Shown here piece after piece: positions 16,619 through 20,813 of a stretch of DNA of 20,813 nt. This stretch comes from Chara braunii (taxonomy: Eukaryota; Streptophyta; Charophyceae; Charales; Characeae). The notes under the pieces are model-generated. The model ran no database searches, was not told the DNA's origin, and was given only the letters and a program-made list of their open reading frames with translations. The position numbers and the translations under genes were made by a program. The stretch is from NCBI GenBank assembly GCA_003427395.1, contig BFEA01000137.1, positions 2,775,859 through 2,796,671 on the forward strand, in the 5' to 3' direction. Positions within the stretch are counted from its first letter, which is position 1. Each line of letters starts with the position of its first letter.

Positions 16619-17538
16619 GTCAGGCCATCCAATCTTATGGAACATGCCTGACCCAACCATCAAGTATACACAAACAGGTTGCATAAGTACTTCTCTCTTC
16701 CTTTTGGGCATATGACCAAGCCGTTCATCTTAGAAGCAAGGCTTAGTCGCCCTGAACTGTTTAATATCCTGCTTATATATACCTCTCTGAACTTGGTGTT
16801 CAAACGCTGGACATATGACTGAGCCGTTCATCTTAGAAACAAGGCGCAACCTGCCCAAGGTTACCTTCAGTTATACTCTTAGTTATACTCTCTTCAAGTT
16901 GTGACATGCTATAGTCAGACCATCCAATCTTATGGAACCCATGCTTGACTAGCCTGTTCATAGATATAATAATATAAACATATAGCCAAATTTTAACCTT
17001 TTGGGTTCCAGCATATGCGAGGCATTGGGCCAGACCATCCAATCTTATGGAACATGTCTGGTCCTCTGCCAGGTTCATTTTCTCTCTGGTCAGACTGTGT
17101 GCGGCATGAGTTCAAGGCCGTCCAATCTTATGGACGTGCCTTGCCCCTAGCAATAATTATCCCCTCAGAGTAAAACAGGATGAGTTCAAGGCCGTCCAAT
17201 CTTATGGACTTGCCCAGACCCTCTCGATCTGAAACAAAAGAAACAAAACAAACTCCAACCAAACATGGCAACCAAACCCTCCAATCTTATGGTAGAGGTT
17301 TGACCCATGAAAAGTCAACCACAGTCAAAACCTCACAATTCAGACCAATCAGACCATCCAATCTTATGGAACTTAACTGATTCTCAAGGCAATCTCATAG
17401 CACCGAGTCTCCCCAAACTTATGGGGACCTCTCAACCCCAAAGCATTCAGGCCACCTAAACTTATAGAGCGGCCTGATGCCCCAAGCAAAAATGAAACGC
17501 AGCTGTCAGGCCATCCAAACTTATGGAACATGCCTGAC
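16619..17538. repeat. Array of about ten stem-loops with a shared core and varying complementary arms
   Basis: The core CCATCCAATCTTATGG or a close variant starts near 16625, 16920, 17035, 17118, 17192, 17277, 17354, 17409, 17452 and 17511. Outer arms differ between copies but pair within each: GTCAGGC/GCCTGAC (16619 and 16646), AGTCA/TGACT (16913 and 16946), CCAGAC/GTCTGG (17030 and 17056), CAAGGC/GCCTTG (17113 and 17138), CAAACC/GGTTTG (17273 and 17297), AATCAG/CTGATT (17347 and 17377), CCCC/GGGG plus GAG/CTC (17405-17431), TCAGGCC/GGCCTGA (17447 and 17471), and GTCAGGC/GCCTGAC again (17505 and 17532). The 17192 copy repeats the 30 bp around the 17118 copy but has a damaged right arm. Inner bases next to the loop also pair, for example CGTCC/GGACG at 17119-17136. 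The loop is AATCTTAT or AAACTTAT. Confidence 0.9.
16708..16850. repeat. Two variant stem-loops with GTTCATCTTAGAA core, inside the array
   Basis: CATATGACC-AAGCCGTTCATCTTAGAA (from 16709) recurs near 16812 with two or three changes. TTC and GAA pair around ATCTTA in both. In the first, AAGCC (16718-16722) pairs with GGCTT (16740-16744); in the second only GCC/GGC remains. The ATCTTA apex links them to the main array family. Confidence 0.7.
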
Positions 17539-17819
17539 CCCATAGGACCCTGTCAGCTTTAGGCAAAACCACCTTTCACCCACCCTTCCCCCAAATGCAA
17601 CCCCTTCGTGTTCACAGTTTGCGTTTAGACAATCAACAAACTGAAACTGTGATTTCACATACATTCCTTTACTTAGTCTGAGTTGTATCGTGTCCGTCAA
17701 ACCAAAGTCAAAATAAGGGTACACGCAACATACTCAGTCAAACATAGTAAGATGTACAAGTAGGGGTTATACCAGGGTATATTGAGGGGAAGCAATGGTT
17801 ACCTTTCAATTCCCTGCCT

Positions 17820-17842
17820 CCAGAGCCTCGCCTAGGCTCTGG
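17820..17842. repeat. 8-bp perfect hairpin
   Basis: CCAGAGCC (17820-17827) pairs perfectly with GGCTCTGG (17835-17842) around TCGCCTA. It lies about 280 bp after the last member of the core-motif array and lacks the CTTAT apex. Confidence 0.75.
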
Positions 17843-17879
17843 CAGAGCTCCCGCAATCGGTGGGGCGAGCCTCTAAAAA

Positions 17880-18650
17880 AGGCCTTGGCGAGGATTACGG
17901 GTTGCAATCCCGCCTGCCGCCTTCCTCTCCGAACCAACAGACTAGACTTAGAGGAAGAAGGGCAGAAGTAGATAGTTTTGAGACTCTCAGATACCAGAGA
18001 GGTGCACTCAGACTTGCGGGAGAGGGCCTTGATATCTTGATTTGCCAGAGGGCCCTTCAATGGTGGCCGAGCTGCAACTTGGTCAACAACCTCAAACTGT
18101 CCAGTCAGCTACCCTCCCCAAATGCTCAACTCTACTCCTCAGCCCAACTGTGGCCGCACAGCGGCCTGGATTGGAGAGCAGCGGCAAGCAGCAATATGTA
18201 GTACCGGCAACAGTAGGCCACAACAACAGTCCGCTAGTGTACAACAGCGACGGCCAACAGCAATAACAACAGTTACTCAGCAGTCATAGTCCAGAGTAAC
18301 AATCTGCACAGTCGTCGAGTGCGGTGCGCAACAGCCCTCCCTAAACAATGTGTGCAGACCAACAAGACGCCGGGGGGACACAACAGCCCATGGTACCACC
18401 AGCCGCAACTTCAACTGTGAAACCCAATCGCAACAGCCCTTACCGACAAGGCCGCACGCGGCTGAGGGAAGCAACATCACAGCCCCAACAGCTCCCCCAA
18501 CGGACCGCCTTCGCAGCGATAACCCACCACTTAGTACACCGAACACTGGTCATAGAAGCTAGCCCACACCCGCCTATGATAACACGTGACCACCAGTAGG
18601 TGCTTTAACAGAGAGGAGCTCGATAAAACCGGATTCCGATAAGCAACATC
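17880..18650. other. Non-coding stretch rich in CAACAG and CAACA; no gene
   Basis: Overlapping ORFs exist in several frames (for example 17860-18201 and 18348-18599), but none shows a domain, a consistent frame or a better alternative to chance. CAACAG and related triplet-like motifs recur between about 18220 and 18500. Confidence 0.5.
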
Positions 18651-18652
18651 GG

Positions 18653-18730
18653 CCCTTTTTATAGATCTCCACGCTGCAGTAGTAGTAGCCCGCCCCTCTC
18701 TCTCTCCGCCTACCTTTTATAGTTCTGCAC
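18653..18730 (+). promoter_or_regulatory. Two TATA-like boxes in a short tandem repeat
   Basis: CCTTTTTATAGATC (18654-18667) and CCTTTTATAGTTC (18713-18725) are 58-59 bp apart and are followed by similar sequence (CACGCTG and CACGTTG). A pyrimidine-rich CTCTCTCTCTCC tract lies between them. This could be a core promoter, such as the U3 part of an LTR. No downstream gene in the window needs it, so this is a weak call. Confidence 0.3.
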
Positions 18731-18964
18731 GTTGTCCTTCCCACTCTCGCCTAGCCCAATCTCGCAGTGTTGGGAACGTTATATCTCCTTTCGAATCTCG
18801 AGTCGTGGTCCGCCTTTGCGACCACCGCTACTCACGTGCCAGTTAAGCACGCACTGTCGTGCCGAGAGCCGAAGGTTGCTTCTCTCATCAATGGGCTAGG
18901 CAATGCACCAGTCGGTACCGCTGTTTGCCTCGCACTATGCCCCTTAGTAGGATAAAGGTATACG

Positions 18965-18999
18965 AATGAATCTTCCGCCAAGAAGCGGAAAGATTCATT
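18965..18999. repeat. 14-bp hairpin with one bulge
   Basis: AATGAATCTT (18965-18974) and CCGC (18975-18978) pair with GCGG (18985-18988) and AAGATTCATT (18990-18999), with one bulged A. The loop is CAAGAA. It is among the strongest stems in the window and far beyond chance for its loop size. Confidence 0.85.
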
Positions 19000-19053
19000 A
19001 CCTTTTAAAATCACTCCCAAACGCAGAAGCTGATAGCCGCGCTCGCAAATCCG

Positions 19054-19331
19054 CTGATTTTTCATCAGGACCAATGTTGCCGTTCAACTGGCCGCCTCAC
19101 AAAACTCCCATCTAGAAACTTTCCTCGCCCGATTTCATCGGGAAACGGGCGAGTTATCCTTTTCCCGCTCGGCCATATCCACCCCTTTGTACTACCTCTG
19201 CGCACTGCTTCCCTGTACTAGCCGCCTGTTTACTAACTTTCTACTCGATCTGGCTTCATTTTTGGGCTTGCCATAGCCCAAAACCCCAGTTTAGGCTCTT
19301 AGTTTATTCCAAACGGTCGAGGAACGACCGA
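19054..19331. repeat. Cluster of perfect hairpins
   Basis: Four follow one another: CTGAT (19054) / ATCAG (19064) around TTTTC; CTCGCCCG (19124) / CGGGCGAG (19146), whose interior can also pair as CCCGAT/ATCGGG; TTTTGGGCT (19260) / AGCCCAAAA (19275) around TGCCAT; and CGGTCG (19315) / CGACCG (19326) around AGGAA. A further 6-bp one follows at 19494-19511 (CGATTC/GAATCG). The arms differ between members. Confidence 0.75.
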
Positions 19332-19519
19332 GATAGCCAAGATTTACTCCCCCTNCCCACTTCTCCTTCTTCCCCGACATTTTCGCGGGCTAAATTTTCT
19401 ATCTTACTCATCTTCTACTCACTACCTGGCCAATCTAACCTCACCAATCACTCCGTCATGGTCGTAAACCCACAAATTATCTCCCTCCCCGCTCGATTCT
19501 TGTAGGAATCGGGTGTGCC

Positions 19520-20440
19520 AGCTTCCTCTGCTGCGCCCGATTTCTCGCTCAGTCTTCTCTTCGTCTCTCTCGCGCTTAGCTACGAATGCACCCCAGCGCG
19601 AGTTAGCGCCCAGGTTCATTCCTTCCCATAGACTTGCCGCCTCACCCCGATCAATCAGCCTGCGCCTTGCCTGCTCGCTCCGCCTGCACCTGGCGCCCGT
19701 TAGTGAATCCGCACTCTCGTCCCCGTGATCGTCACTATCTCTCCATCCGTCGTCCCCGCACCCGTCACTCCACCACCCCCGACTCTCAACCCGTATGCAC
19801 CTGGCCGGGAAACCCCGTCGGGTTCATTCCACTCCCCATTACCTGTCTTCGCTAGCCTCCTAAGGCTCCGCGCCTTCTCCCCGCACCGCGCTCCTCTGTC
19901 CCTGGCGTTAGTGCCTTCTTTCGCTGCGCCTACTGCCCTACCTCGTCTTCTCCATCATCTGCGAATATACCTCACCGCGGAACCTGTCCGGGTCCCGTCT
20001 CCTCCCCACTGTGTTGTCTCCAACAAAAACTCCCAGCGCAGCCCTGCGCTACCCCATCTAGCCCACGTGGTCGTCGAGTCGGCACCACCTGAGAGCACCC
20101 GGCTCCGATCCTCCTCCCCTGTTTTGTACATGTCATCCCCGCACAGGGGACACACAACCCGTCCTGGCCTCGTTCCAAATTTTCTCGGACGCCCCGAAGG
20201 ACTTCGCACCAGCCTGCGCCTGCTTGTTACCGCGGCAGACCGTCGCCGGGCGATTTCGGCCGTGGGGCAATCTAGCCTGCCCCTTGGCTCCTCTTGCCTC
20301 GATGTACCCGGCGCAGTCTGCGTCCAGGTCCCTTCGATTTCTCTGTGCCCCACCCTTGCGCAGGGACTGTCCGATCTTCTCCATATCGTTACAAAGGCCC
20401 CGGCGGGCTTCGACCGGGGTAATGCCCCGTAGCCGCACCA
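19520..20440. other. GC- and pyrimidine-rich segment with long but unconvincing ORFs
   Basis: A 235-codon plus-strand frame (19725-20432, GTG start) and minus-strand frames (19955-20353, 20133-20441) overlap. All reflect stop-poor C-rich composition. The plus frame is Pro/Ser/Leu/Arg-rich with no domain. One minus frame has VVCPLCGDDMYKTG, whose two Cys alone do not make a finger. Hairpins here include CCCCTGT/ACAGGGG (about 20124-20152) and GGGGCA/TGCCCC (about 20263-20283). I call no gene. Confidence 0.45.
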
Positions 20441-20489
20441 AAGGCCGCCCTGCTCCTCTAATCCTGATCTGTCAGCGGGCTACGCCCGC
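20398..20489. repeat. Two GC-rich hairpins
   Basis: CCCCGG (20398-20403) pairs with CCGGGG (20414-20419). GCGGGC (20475-20480) pairs with GCCCGC (20484-20489) around TAC. Each alone could be chance in GC-rich DNA. Confidence 0.5.
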
Positions 20490-20813
20490 GTCGGGCCTTT
20501 AAACAAGAGAAAGAAAAAACAAAACCCAACCCAAAGCTCCCCACAACACGGTCAGGAGGGGGAGGAACGGCCAAGGCTCCCTTAACGCCAAAGGGCGGGG
20601 CCCGCACCCGGACCTCCCCGATAACACAAAAGGGGGATAGTCCCGCGGGACCCTCAACCCCTTAGCCGTCCGCTGCTCCGTTACTCCCGCGCTCCACCCG
20701 CTGGCCTCGATCCCTAGACTTCCGTAGNAANAGCCCAACANCGTAACCTATAGNGCAAGGCCCAAGCCTGAGACAGNCGGGCGNNGANTTCAATATGAAG
20801 AGATGNCNCGNNG
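20490..20813. other. Right edge: no gene, many ambiguous bases
   Basis: An A-rich patch (about 20504-20525) and a short GC-rich stretch are followed by many N from 20728 onward. The N density indicates poor consensus, typical of a scaffold or contig edge. Nothing in the last 90 bases should be interpreted. Confidence 0.7.

Noticed and set aside
16619-17538. CRISPR-like array
   Set aside because: Repeats are short, spacing is irregular, the flanks are palindromic arms rather than unique spacers, and the setting is eukaryotic.
16434-17877. 14-bp direct repeat GGCGAGCCTCTAAA flanking the hairpin array region as element ends or a target-site duplication
   Set aside because: One 14-bp match is close to what chance gives in a 20-kb window, and the flanks show no other terminal features.
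19725-20432. 235-aa Pro/Ser-rich plus-strand ORF
   Set aside because: C-rich sequence with few stops on both strands; overlapping ORFs in other frames look equally good and none has a domain.

Overview
The window looks like nuclear DNA of a land plant or streptophyte alga. The one host-like gene joins a GH17 (beta-1,3-glucanase-type) domain to an X8/CBM43 callose-binding domain, a plant architecture. Most of the rest is a degenerate Ty3/gypsy-type retroelement, simple-sequence tracts and repeat-rich non-coding DNA, with scattered N calls. The pol proteins remind me of retroelement proteins from charophytes such as Chara. That is recollection, not a search result, so treat the organism as a guess.

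Layout. 1-720: low-complexity DNA, short tandem repeats, and a 67-bp repeat whose inverted copy lies near 5.5 kb. 777-2183 (+): a GH17-X8 exon. Both glutamates expected in the GH17 active site are replaced (VGNN for VGNE, GSTGWP for SETGWP), so this looks like a pseudoenzyme with an intact-looking carbohydrate-binding domain. The end of its last coding segment plus 3' flank is tandemly duplicated (2084-2610). 2.7-6.0 kb: AT-rich intergenic DNA with a strong 60-nt hairpin, a degenerate satellite-like repeat, and an apparent 2-kb poly(A)-ended insertion that splits one satellite unit. That insertion carries four AT-rich hairpins sharing a GTC apex.

6032-11426 (+): a broken gag-pol remnant (zinc knuckle, protease, reverse transcriptase, RNase H, integrase), with frameshifts and internal stops that are nearly all TAG. 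The capsid part of gag is missing upstream. Instead, a capsid-like plus coiled-coil ORF (11616-13823) lies downstream of integrase, an unusual order.

13.8-20.8 kb: no convincing protein gene. It holds a CA microsatellite, three units of a ~120-bp tandem repeat, and an array of about ten stem-loops (16.62-17.54 kb) that share a core close to CCATCCAATCTTATGG while their outer arms differ between copies yet remain mutually complementary. Other strong hairpins cluster at 14.5-15.2 and 18.96-19.5 kb. This covarying hairpin array is the least explained signal in the window. It could be structured non-coding sequence of a large retroelement (LTR or UTR) or an undescribed repeat family.
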